A DNA stretch of 64,000 nucleotides from Onthophagus taurus (Eukaryota; Arthropoda; Insecta; Coleoptera; Scarabaeidae): contig NC_091973.1 in the NCBI RefSeq assembly GCF_036711975.1, forward strand, positions 5,518,001-5,582,000, given 5' to 3'. The notes under the pieces were generated by a model. The model worked only from the letters and a program-made list of their open reading frames with translations. It made no database searches and was not told where the DNA came from. This document shows positions 49,140 to 60,314 of this stretch, one piece after another (positions within the stretch are counted from its first letter, which is position 1; each line of letters begins with the position of its first letter). The position numbers and the translations under genes are program-made.

Positions 49140-49157
49140 ATGACGATGACGCGCTGA
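49140..49157 (+). promoter_or_regulatory. Five-codon upstream ORF abutting the dve start codon
   Basis: ATG ACG ATG ACG CGC TGA ends at 49157 and the chosen dve ATG begins at 49158, so stop and start are directly adjacent. The uORF and the start region look like a short tandem duplication (gaatgacgatg repeated). Translation of this uORF would affect dve initiation (inference). Confidence 0.5.
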
Positions 49158-52100
49158 ATGACGATGGACTTTCAAAGTGCCATGGAGACCTTCGCCGAAG
49201 CTTGGGTCGCCGCCAACGCCAAAGGGACACCGCTGAGCGATGTCAGCTCCCAGGTACTTTTTTCAATTTTTTCCCAAGATTATTTCAAAAATTTTTAAGT
49301 TGTCTCAAATTTTAATTTTTTATTCAAACTTATCATAAACTCACCCCAAGAAACCGTTAATATAAAATTCGACTCAACTTTAAAAACTTTTTTTTAAATT
49401 TTTTAAAATACAACAAACTTTTAATTTATATAATAACACATTTAATCAAAAAAGTTTATATAGATATGTATATATAAACTGTAAATAATTTTTATATATA
49501 TATAAATTTGTATAGTTTTTATATATAAAGTTTAAAAATTACTGTAAAGAAATTTTAAAAAAATTAAAATATATGTAAATGAAAATCTGTATAATGATGT
49601 GTGTCGAGGATGTAAAAATTATATAGATAAAGGAGTTGCGTAGTCCGAAACCGCTCATCTTTCGTAATAAAAGGGATTAACTCGGATTAGCATTGGACGT
49701 AGCGTAGAGTAGAATAGCGCGTATCACGCGAACTCCATCCATTCGAATTTGAAAGAATCCAAAATATCGGTACTTTTTTCTTACATTGGGTAGCGCGGGA
49801 GGATTTCAGTTTCGACCGGCTCGTTGTAGGTGAAGCACCGGGCTTTGCGCGACCCATGGCAGCGTAAATCCGGATCTATTCGATTTATATAACGGTTAAT
49901 CTTGGATTAAATTTATCCGGGATTAGCCCCTACTGAATGCAAAGCTATAATCAATAGAATTGACCGAGCCCCGCTGCTTTCTACCCACCGTATGCACACC
50001 ACTGTGTATCTCTCGTCTACTCAATGTTATAATAAAATATAATTTTTGTTGTTTTTAAGTTTATCCTGTAATTGGTGTTTCTAGAAATAAAATGCATTTA
50101 GATTCGACCCGCGACCGTTACAATGCGAGGGAGTTTTTTTTTAATGGCAGGTGGGGGACAGGTAAAAACGTCGTCGACTTCCGGTCACAGTTGGTGGCTC
50201 CGGTTTCCCCCCCGTTTGAAAAGCAACAGGGCGTACGTAGGAATATCAGACAAAAATTGGAACGTACGCCCGTCCGGTGGTGGCGACGCCGAATTACACT
50301 AATGACGCGCGCAAACAATCGCTACTTTTGACGCTCGCCGTCCGCTGTTTATGTTGGAGATAGTATCTGAAATCGCAGTTTGCGTTACAAACCTCTAATC
50401 CGGCCGCAGCTTCCTGGTTTCGATGATAAATTAATGTGTTCGAGCCCCACTCTTCACGGTTTATTCAATCGGTATCCCGCGAATTTCGAGTAATCATAAT
50501 ACGCATGTCCGCATCTGCGCCCTTAAAGAATTCCTCAAAATCCTTAAATCTTATTTATACTTTTAGAAAAGTAAGGCAAAAAAAAATTTTATATAATTTT
50601 TATCATTGTTGTCGGTAAGATAATTGTGTCGATCGTGATAATAAGACTTACAGGTGTTAAATTAGGCTTGTTAAATGATAAAGGGGTCCGACTACCGGCG
50701 TATCGGACGCAAGGAATCTGGTCCATTTTTTGGCAGGGTAAAGCGGTCCCGCCAATGAGTGACAGAAGAAGGAACTCTTCTGCGAATCGGCTTGCAAAAA
50801 GTGAGAGGGCAGTTGCCGAAGTATGCTGAATGAGGATCATCGACCCGCGGGTCGAAAATGCGCGGCTTCGTTCCAATCCTTTTGTGCAGCCCCGTGTGCG
50901 CCGACCCTCGGAGATTAAGATAAAAAAAGGCCAATTTAATTGCGGCCCCTTCTAATTGACTAGCGCGATCTCCTAGTTCTGATGGCGCAAATTGAATAAT
51001 TGTTTAAATAGCCGTCGCTGCTAAATTAAATAATTAACGCAGTGACACTGAAATAATACATAAATCACGCTGGTTTAATGTGGATTGGCAATTACCGGGA
51101 ATTATTTACGATTGCTCCTCTCAACAGGTCCAATTCTGCAACCACTTCTGTCCGTTTTTGTCTCAGCGTTATTCAAAACTATTTCATACAAATACCGATT
51201 TTAGCTTGAATGCAAAACAAATTATCGATAATATTTGTTTTGTTTTTGAAAATAATGAAACCACTCGACGATTGAAATAATAGGCTGTTGGCACTAACTG
51301 TTTAAATTAGGCCAGTTAGGTTCGGGATTAGGATGGGGTTATCGCGCCGCGACCGACGAGACGCGCCCGATATTAAGGTTACATCTTCGGAATTTAGAAG
51401 CTTTTTGACCCCACTTAACCTAGATTAATACAAACTGGTGCCCGTTTAAGAGGCAGTGAGCTGACGTGATTTGTATGATGCCGTTTCAGAGCCAGGCGCT
51501 GGCGTTGACCAGGAGCAAGACGCCGCCCCCGGCCACCGCCGCGCCCGCCACTTCCGGTCGGGACTCCGCAGATAGGACGCCTACCCCCGCGCCCGCTCGT
51601 TCTACTACCCCCAACGAAGCCGCCGTGTCACCACCGTCGGTCAAGGAGGACTTCGATAACTCCAAATCAAACTCAGGTAATCATTTTCAAACATTATTTT
51701 TTTTATATTTCTTGTCTAACTCGATAAACGTCGACTCCTGACTCAGAGCACAAAGACGGAAAAGCCAATCTGACGAAGCCAGATAACACGCGCCGATGGC
51801 TAAACTAAATCCTCGAAGGATTTAATCCCCATATTGTCGCGATTAGCGCGGACCATGGTCGTCCAATAAGTTCTTGCGCGAGCTCGTGATGGTCGAGCGC
51901 GGCGCCAGATTAACGCGGGTTCTGATCCGCAAGCTTATGCGTCCCGGGCTCGGGTTCTCTCAAGGTTAGAACGCCGAAACCAGGGCTCCTCTCATTTTTA
52001 TCGCGACAATTAACTAAATAGCAGTCGAGATTTTTCCACTACTACACGTTACTACACCCCGTTCCGCCGTGTTTTTATCTTCTGATAACGATTTAATTTA

Positions 52101-55100
52101 TATAATTGCTGATAGATTTAATTGGAATGCAATTGTGGCAGATTACTTAAATCTTGTGTAATCTACTAATCTACGATAGACCATTTAACGGAAATTGGCC
52201 AAGAACGATCACTTAGCACAAATTAAAAGAAGGTTTTTAGGTTATATATATATACACTATTTGACCCCTAAATTAATATTTCTCATTTACATCAAATTTA
52301 TTAAATAGATAATATTATTCGATGAAGATGTTGAACCACACATGAATTATATTCTATTTAAATAAATAAGGAGATGGTTTTGACCAACAGAATTTTAAGA
52401 GCAAAATTACATAAATATGGCTTCAAAGCTACTCCATATAATTTATTAGCCTCTTACCTGGATCAGAGAGAACAACAAGTGTATTGGAAAGGAATACACT
52501 CAGAATGGAAATCTGTGGGGAGAGTTTTGTGCTTGGGCCTATACTTTTTCTGATATATATATAAACTATCTGCCAGAAAATGCACTTTGTATTTGTCTCT
52601 ATGCAGATGACACGTTTGTTATCAACCAAGGAAATGATATTCTGCAACTTAAAAATAAAACGGAAACATCATTAGCCGATGCAAAAAAAATCTAACAAAA
52701 AGCGTCTACTTCACTTACTTTCACAGCATGGCAACGTATGGCATATCTGTCTGGGGAGGGTCAAATGATATGTACGACATATTTAAAATGCCATAGAAGG
52801 TGATACGGTCTTGTCTGGGCTTGACTATATTGGAAGCTGCCGAACATTTTTTAAAACCTTAAAAATACTAACTATCCCAGGTTGTTTCATACTTACCTGC
52901 CTATTTAATGTCCATACGAAGAAAGACACATTGCCAAAGAACGAAGATCTACATATCAATAACACGAGCCATAGAAGCAATCTGTTAAACCATACTACAG
53001 AATCAAAAAATCCCAGAATACTTTCAACTATATATCGGTCAAATTGTACAATGCATTGCCATTAAAAATAATAGAGTCGAATAACAAGAGGTTCAAACAG
53101 ACAGTTAAACGAATATTATTGGAAAAAGAGGAATACCTTGCAAACAAGAACTTTCCTAATATATAAATACTGGGTTGTATGGAAGGATATGTAATATTTT
53201 GGGTCTTACGAACTGTATATTATTGACGAGAATAATGTATAATCATACTTATTCAATAAAACTATTATTATTATTATAATAATTAAAAATTGCCAAAACT
53301 TCAACGTTTATTGCAGCAAATACAAAAAAAAAACTTTTGAACAAAGTTAAGAAACAAGAAGATGCAGATTTATGGCACCAGCAACATCTACGATACTTAG
53401 AGTATCCATGATTTAATGACTTTGCTTTCATGCAAATTGATAGAAGCACCTTTTATGCAAAATTTAGTTTTTGTTACATTTTAAATCAATTTAAAGGATT
53501 AAGGCGCCGACAAGTATTTTGTTTGTCGGCTTCCTTTGTCGTATTAGTACTTCAACGAAATCTTGCTTTTTTATTACTTAGTCCCTTGTCTAGTAAAGTT
53601 ATAAAATAGATAAAGGCGGGCTTGTGAGCAGGTAATTATCGTTTATAAATTTCGTGATAACCCACTCTTAACACTCCAATAGTCGCGCCTCCGGTTACTA
53701 CAAGAGTCTTAGATGCCATTTCAATGCATGCAAAATATATGTATATTTTTCTATGATGCAAAAATATTAACAGGTTAGTCCAAGCAAACTGTCTACGTCA
53801 CCTCTTAGATGATTTTTCAATGCATGCAAAATATATATACAGGGTGTTTCGGTGACTCGGGGAAAAAATTAGTAAAAGTCCTCAAATTGCACAGATACAG
53901 GCCATCAAAGTTAGGAAATTTTAACACATTTTTCTAAATATCTTAAACACTATGTATGTTAAAGCGTTGAAATTTGGTACAGTGTAAACTAATATCACGT
54001 AAAATCATTAGGCAGTTTTTGAGTTGGATCGGTACGCGGGAACAATGCTATACAGGGTCTTCCTAAAATTTGTGTAAATTGTAAATTTGTGTAAATTTAG
54101 TTTGATAAGTGTAGAATAATTGTTCCCGCGGACCGATCCAAATCATAAATTGCCTAACAATTTTACATTACATTGAATTAGTACCAAATTTCAGCGTTCT
54201 ACTGTAAATAGTGTTTAAGATATTTGGAAAAATGTGTTGTGGATAAATTATATCAAACATTAAGATGTAAAAAGATATCGAAGAGAACAAAAAATTTATT
54301 TTTGTTCAAAAAAATCAATCATGACCTTGATATGACCTTCCAAATTACATTCAAGGTCAATATATATATATATATATAAATATTCGTTATTATTAAATAT
54401 AGATATATCGATCGAGTTTTCCTGTAACGCATTAGCACTTGCATTTAATCGCATGTGCTCAACATAATCTAATCTTACCTTACATTGTGGACTAAAGAAA
54501 GATGGTTTATACACAAACAAAATTAATTTATCTACTGCGTTTAGGAATAATTAAAGATTTTTGTTTAAATTGCATTTAAGTAAAAATATGAGAAATTTTG
54601 GAGGATGTTGTTGTCCTAATTATACGTAAACGATTTTTATAGCGAAATACGAGCTCGTTAGGCTGGTAAAGGGTGACTCTGAGAGCAGAGCAGGTAGAGA
54701 GGGAAGAGAGGAAGCGAAAATGCGCTCCCCGGCAGTATTGAAATGGATTGGATGGCGTTAAGAAGATTATCTGGTCATGATTGATGAAACGGTTGCATCC
54801 CAATATACCAATATACAGGCCGAAAACATCGGGGCGGCAGTCTACAGGTACGGAGACCCAGAAGGCTGGTCACTCTCTCTCTGTCTCACCCGTCCATATG
54901 CCGCTCAGATATTTCACCGGGACGGCAAAGCGGTGCGGCTGCTTCGAGCTGGATTTAGTAGAAGGTACGAGGAATTAAGGGAAGCCAGGATTAGAGCCCA
55001 GGTCCATAGTGAGACGGGAAGTAGGGGATTATATCTACGCGGGATTAACATTCACCGGGGATCAAACGCGAGAAGGAAAAAGCACGGCCCACTACTCTCC

Positions 55101-58100
55101 GAGCAGCCCCGCGACCGGTTCAGGGTTAATTTGACCCCTGAACCACGACACCCGATCGCACCAAAACGAAAAGGGATCTCGAAACAAATCGACCCGAGTA
55201 CAATTAGAATACCCTGCGCCCTTGTTCCCGAAAGCACCGAAAGAAATCGCATTTGGAACCGCTCCATGGCCGGCGGAAGAACGATTTTGTCGAGATAAGC
55301 ACGTACTACCGGATTATACCGATGCATGTACAGCGAATATGCAAAAGGGGGGACGACGCAAACGGAGATAAACGCGCGGACGGCCGGGACGTTGGGGACA
55401 CGGGGGGGACTTCGGATTACCAGCCGCGTGATAGGACACATCCGTTATACATTGATATTCATTAAGCGATATATTTCACGACGCCGAAGTTCGCCTAAAC
55501 CCGGGCGAAAGGCGCGCCCCGCCGGCCACGGGGGCGATTATTAATTTATACGGCTTGTTGCCCAAAAAATCCGCTTATCTTTTGTCTTCCGTAATGCGGT
55601 TTAATGGCCGAGTCGAATTCTAAAGATTTATCACGAGATCCGGCTGAGTGTTCTTTATTTCGTTTGTACCGGTGCCTCCTCTTTATGTATCTCTTCGTAA
55701 TTAACTCCCCCCACCGCCTTCCAACCCTACTCATTTCCCTCCTCACCCGATACCATAACAGAAGAATTATACGGTCTTCACTAATCTTCGTCCCACAGGA
55801 TTTCTTTAAAATCTTCGATTTTAATTAGCTTCGTATATAAAAACGATATTATTTAATAGGGGTGAAACCGCAGGAAATTGTAATGAAATGATTAGAAGCG
55901 TGCTCCCAAAAGGGCTGTGGGGGTAAAGTAAATGGGTTCGAATGGGCGGCCGGCGAGTTCGGCGAGTTGTTTTCGCATACGCGACCCCGTTGGCTTGAAG
56001 CCACCTGTTGTCGGATGGTTGAAAGAGTGAAACGGTTTATCCGAGGGTCGAGGATAGCCGGCGGGGCGATATGGCGTTAGGGATGACCGACGGGGCCGTA
56101 ATTAAGCGCGGTTTTCCAGGGTCAGTCCGGCCGTAAAAGTGAAGGTGAAGGCTTTCAGAAGGAGATTGGAAGACGCACCACCTCGTCCAAATCCCCACGG
56201 CAAATCCGGCGTAAAATCGCATTAGAGCAAGCAGAGCACGGAGGAAAGAGGGCTTATTGTAAACAGTATTGTGGGTTCGAGGACCTTTGCCACTCTGTAA
56301 ACTCGAGCCTCGCGCCCCCGAAACCCGAGGGGCGTGTGTCGCGAGTCTTCAGTCTTCACTATAACTTTAGCCGAATTAAAACTTTGGCCCAACAGAGCTT
56401 AGCTAATAAGAAAACGGATCCGAGGCGGCGTTGCAGAAGGCGAAAATGCGAAGATTAGGTCCATCCGTCGCCGGGTGCCGGCTCTAATACGGTTTCGCAT
56501 GGAGTGGTGAGGAGTTATGTACCATACGTATATATGTATATTTAGTATATACGCCGTGAAAATAGGAGAGGCCCGAAAAGCGAGTACGACGGAAGAGAGG
56601 AGCAGGCTTTTCGAAAGCTCCGTACTTCACTAATACTTAGGGGGATTAAACAAAAACTCGACCGCTTTAAAACAATGAACTGGAAGATTTTCCGCGGACA
56701 GGCTATGAAACAGGCTCGAAACGGTTGTTGACGTAATCCTGATTGCGGTGACATTCGGCCGCCTCGGAACTTACTCGATGGCGACGTGCTTGAAACGAAG
56801 TTCGGGACGGACCCGGAGCGGGGACTTTTTAAACGGCGGCATTAATCTCGTTAAGGAAGCGGATTACCCCAGCTTAGGCGGTCCGGGCCGTGACGTCATC
56901 CCGCACTAAATTTCTAAGACGCCGTAGATCCTCAGATTTATTTTTGTTTTATTAGAACGGCTCGGCCCGTGGGCCGAGTCTTGGCCCGGGTCTTATGATG
57001 CAGATGCGGCCGTCCGCAAGGGAGCTCGAATCCCGAAATCCCGGCGTCGACCTAATCCCGCTGGCTTACCTTACCGTGTATAGTCCACTACTCGCTAATC
57101 CCACGGTCCCTAATCCACCCCAGCTGACCAGCGTCTTAACTCCGGCTCATATTGCCTTCCGACCCTTTGTCCTTAACACACCGTTGATCAATAATGCAGC
57201 CTTATTTAATAATGGAACTAATACCCAGGTTCCTTCCTTTATTAATATCACTTTTGGCCGCTTTGATTACGTTTTACCCGAGACCGACTACATCTTAGAA
57301 CGTTTCCTCATCCTTTACTCACCCTCCTATCCGTCCGTTCGAATCTCTTTGTTCTAAACAATCTTACACACTCTCTTAAGTCTTATAAACATACAGTGTG
57401 CAATACCAATACTGTGATATTGGTTGCATACTTTCAATGATGACGTCGGGTACGATAATTAATTATTATTTGGAATATAAAAACGTCGTAGGAGAAAATT
57501 AAAGTGTTTTTAAGAAAATGAAAATATTTCCGCGAGGTGGTTCGATAGAATCAAAGCGGTTTGAATACGAAGGCGAAAATCTTTAGAAATAACTTTGTGT
57601 ATACCTCGGTAAAGCGGAAATGAACAAGAGTTCGATTCAGCCAGACATTAACTGTCATCTCCAGCTCGCGGTATCAATACATCTGTCTGTCTTTCTTATC
57701 GCCTTCCATACTTTTCCGCCCGGCGCGGTTCCATTTAAACTCGGGGGCGGCATTCGGCCCCGGCCCTCGCCCCCGTACTATCGCGATGATCTAACGTCTC
57801 CTCTCGCTCTCCGACCAGTTTGTTCCTCGGTTTATCTGCTCATCATTCCGCGGAGCGACCTGTTAAAGCCATCGGCTCCACCCCACCGCTTACGCCCTCT
57901 GCCGTGACAGTTATCGTGTCATTTATTAAATTACTCATCTTTATTTCACAGATAATTTCACCCCTAATACAGATTTGTTAACTTTATTCCTCCCCTTATA
58001 GCTCTATAAAAATCTTCTCTGTTCCAGCCAAATCCCTCCCGGTCCATTGCGTCGTAGAGGCAATAGCCGCCTTGGAGGACAGCAGAATCTTGCATCATGG

Positions 58101-60314
58101 TCCATGGAGGCGCCGACCGTTGATCGAAATTGATAGTTTCGTGATAATTCCCGTTGGAACGCCGTTTCATAATTTGGTTCAGGTGGCGTTAATGCGTTTG
58201 GGTTATTCTTCGGAGTCGGCGGCCGCTGCGAAAGGTTCGGTTGTGATCAAGAACTGGAAGGCGCTCAGCTTCGATCAGGTTTCGGAGGACCCTCTGGTTA
58301 CCGTCGGAGATATTCTCGGAGAGTTGACCAGCGTCGCGACGCTCAGGATTCAAGTGTTTAGGGGTCGGCCTGGCGCCGTCGGTGATATCAAGGACAAACT
58401 GCTCAAGTTCCTGCTGGTGCAGTCGCACTCGCTGCTAACGTCGACCGGTTGTCCTCTAGACGAGGTAATATTTCCCAAATCCGAGCATTATTTACGGCAA
58501 AACCCCTCTTCCGTTGCTACCCGCTCAACGAGGGGCGGCGTCTTAAGAATTATACCGGGAAACGAATGTATTAAGGGTGCAGAGAATAGCTGTAACCTCG
58601 CTTTTAATAAGATTATGTAGCATTATTTCATGGTATTAATGAGATCAAAAGCCTTCCACATCCCGTAGGCCCGGCCGTATCCGAGCTGCGTCGTCAACAT
58701 TGTGTTTAACCAAATTCACCCAAACAGCTAAATCTTAATTTAAATTCATAACTCGCCGCGAATCTCTGAAAGAAGAACTTGTATCTTAAATCGACGTATC
58801 TTAAATATTTCTTGTCTAAATATTTTTTTTATTCTTTATTTCATTCGTTTGTTGTAGCACATTCTTTCACATATCTGTCGCGGTTCGTCTGGTCCCGTAC
58901 CAGAAGTTTCCGAAGAATCCAGAAGGAAATTCGATCAGTGGTGGGCTACTCAGTTCAGCCCCCAGTCCCCCACTAGATCCCAATACGCCCCCTCTAATTA
59001 CCAATTAACGGTGCCGTCGAAGTCCACGTTGACAGATGTGGGACACCCCGCCATACAAAGCGTGCATAGCCAATTTCCTACCCAGAAAACGCGTATGAGG
59101 ACAAGTTTCGATCCGGAATTAGAGCTGCCCAAATTGCAACGATGGTTTGCAGATAATCAACATCCAAGCAGACAACAAATCCAGCAATACGTCAAAGAGC
59201 TCAATAGTTTGGAATCTCGCAAAGGCAGAAAGCCACTGGATGTTAACAACGTAGTGTACTGGTTTAAGAACGCCAGAGCAGCTCAAAAAAGAGCCGAAAT
59301 AAGAAACATCGCTCCATGTCATTTAACCATGAACGGCTACAGCAATCATTCACCAACGAACGGTTCCGGATTTTTAATTGGAGACGGATATTTAAATTCG
59401 GACCGATTGCAAGATCAAAGAATAAAAAATAGCATTCAAAATTTAAGTCGTAGGAATTTATCCCATTTATCCGACGAATATTCGAATGCAGGATCTGATA
59501 TGGACGATGAAGATATTAACGAACAACCTAGTAGCCCTATCGGACCTTTATCGTTAACTACAAACGATAGAAAAGACAGTCCGAGACCTTCCACTCCAGA
59601 TATAAAGGTAAGAAAACTTGCCAAAGCGTATGTTTTAGAATTTTAGTTTTAAAAATATTTTCTTTTTAGATAGAAAATCTCTCTTCTTCCGAACCCAAAG
59701 ATGAACCAGTGAATTATCATTCCCCGAGCAATCAATCAAACAATAATAAAATGACGGACGATGAAGACGAAACCGATTACAGTGACAATAAACCCAACGA
59801 ACTCCACGACGATGGAATATTACGTCCTCATAGGGTCTGTTCGTCTCCTGAAGTTGATGGACAACTTCTCCACCGACCCGACGGCTTGGAAAGGCTCGCG
59901 GCTAGTTTTCCATTAGTACCTAACTCAATGTTTAGCCACAGTATCATGTACATGAGTCAATACATTCCCGGATTAACCCACACAGCCGCTTCTCCACCAG
60001 GATCCAGCGCTTTAAACATGTCCGCTTTAACAGCGGATGAAAGACGTAAGAGAAACAGGACTTTTATCGACCCAGTCACGGAAGTACCACGTCTGGAACA
60101 GTGGTTCTCGCTAAATACTCATCCTTCGCATAATCTCATATTAAAATACACCGAAGAACTCAACTGTATGGCGTATAGACAAAAGTTTCCGCGGCTAGAA
60201 CCGAAGAATGTACAGTTTTGGTTCAAAAACCGTCGAGCCAAATGCAAACGCCTGAAGATGTCCCTTTTTGAAGGTCAATCAGCAACGCACTATCACCACG
60301 CGGAAAAAGAATAG
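49158..60314 (+). CDS. dve: Homeobox protein defective proventriculus (SATB-related), about 704 aa
   Basis: Nuclear transcription factor with midgut, wing and eye roles in flies. Exons: 49158-49253, 51490-51676, 58028-58464, 58858-59607 and 59670-60314 (2115 nt; phases 0, 1, 0, 0). Domains: N-terminus MTMDFQSAMETFAEAWVAAN; Pro/Ala/Ser-rich exon 2; SATB-type ULD/COMPASS domain in exon 3 (SLPVHCVVEAIAALEDSRIL, GTPFHNLVQVALMRLGYSSE, TLRIQVF); CUTL-like segment across the exon 3-4 join (CPLDE then HILSHICRG, RRKFDQWWATQF). Homeodomain 1 (about 317-390) has an insertion and reads WFKNARAAQKR; homeodomain 2 (about 616-690) reads NVQFWFKNRRAKCKRLK. Exon 4 starts at 58858 because the nearer AG at 58910 breaks the phase. 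An in-frame TGA precedes the ATG; Met 49164 is an alternative. The fly protein is longer, so another promoter or exon may exist. Confidence 0.93.
49254..51489 (+). other. dve intron 1
   Basis: 2.24 kb. The left third is very AT-rich (49260-49660). The remainder is GC-richer and contains no coding exon I can place in frame. Confidence 0.6.
52380..53280 (+). mobile_element. Non-LTR retrotransposon remnant in dve intron 2
   Basis: Plus-strand reverse transcriptase fragments: LRAKLHKYGFKATPYNLLAS, YLDQREQQVYWKGIHSEWKS and the catalytic box ICLYADDTFVINQG near 52590-52630. A short C-terminal part follows (HSMATYGISVWGGSNDMYDI). The 3' end is an ATT repeat near 53265-53278. Many stops; the 5' part is missing and no target duplication is clear. 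Confidence 0.8.
53838..54250. mobile_element. Foldback MITE with arms of about 120 bp
   Basis: Left arm 53923-54046 and right arm 54119-54238 are inverted copies: 'aatatcttaaacactat', 'gaaatttggtac' and 'ttggatcggt.cgcgggaac' on the left have matching reverse complements on the right. The spacer is 72 bp. A typical end motif, acagggtgtttcggtgac, lies at the left and 'tacagggtcttcc' is within the loop. No coding sequence. Confidence 0.8.
54360..54379. repeat. (AT)n microsatellite
   Basis: About nine AT units in the dve intron, right of the foldback element. Confidence 0.85.
57399..57465. repeat. Inverted copy of 36467-36533 within dve intron 2
   Basis: Its reverse complement matches 36467-36533 with two mismatches, both near the middle (tgaaagtatg against tgcaggtatg). 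The second hairpin arm seen at 36539-36567 is absent here. Flanks are unrelated. Confidence 0.85.

Larger units (their letters stand above)
51677..58027 (+). other. dve intron 2 (6.35 kb)
   Basis: It holds a LINE remnant (52380-53280), a foldback MITE (53838-54250), an (AT)n tract and about 3.4 kb of GC-richer unique DNA (54600-58000). That DNA includes one copy of the 67-bp sequence shared with 36467-36533. It is a plausible enhancer-bearing intron (inference). Confidence 0.6.

Noticed and set aside
50400-50470. B-box-like 'gttcgagcccc' as a tRNA gene
   Set aside because: No A-box, acceptor stem or cloverleaf pairing can be made around it.
54777-55298. 173-codon ORF in dve intron 2
   Set aside because: GC-rich intronic DNA gives long chance ORFs on both strands here; no domain, repeat or splice context supports it.
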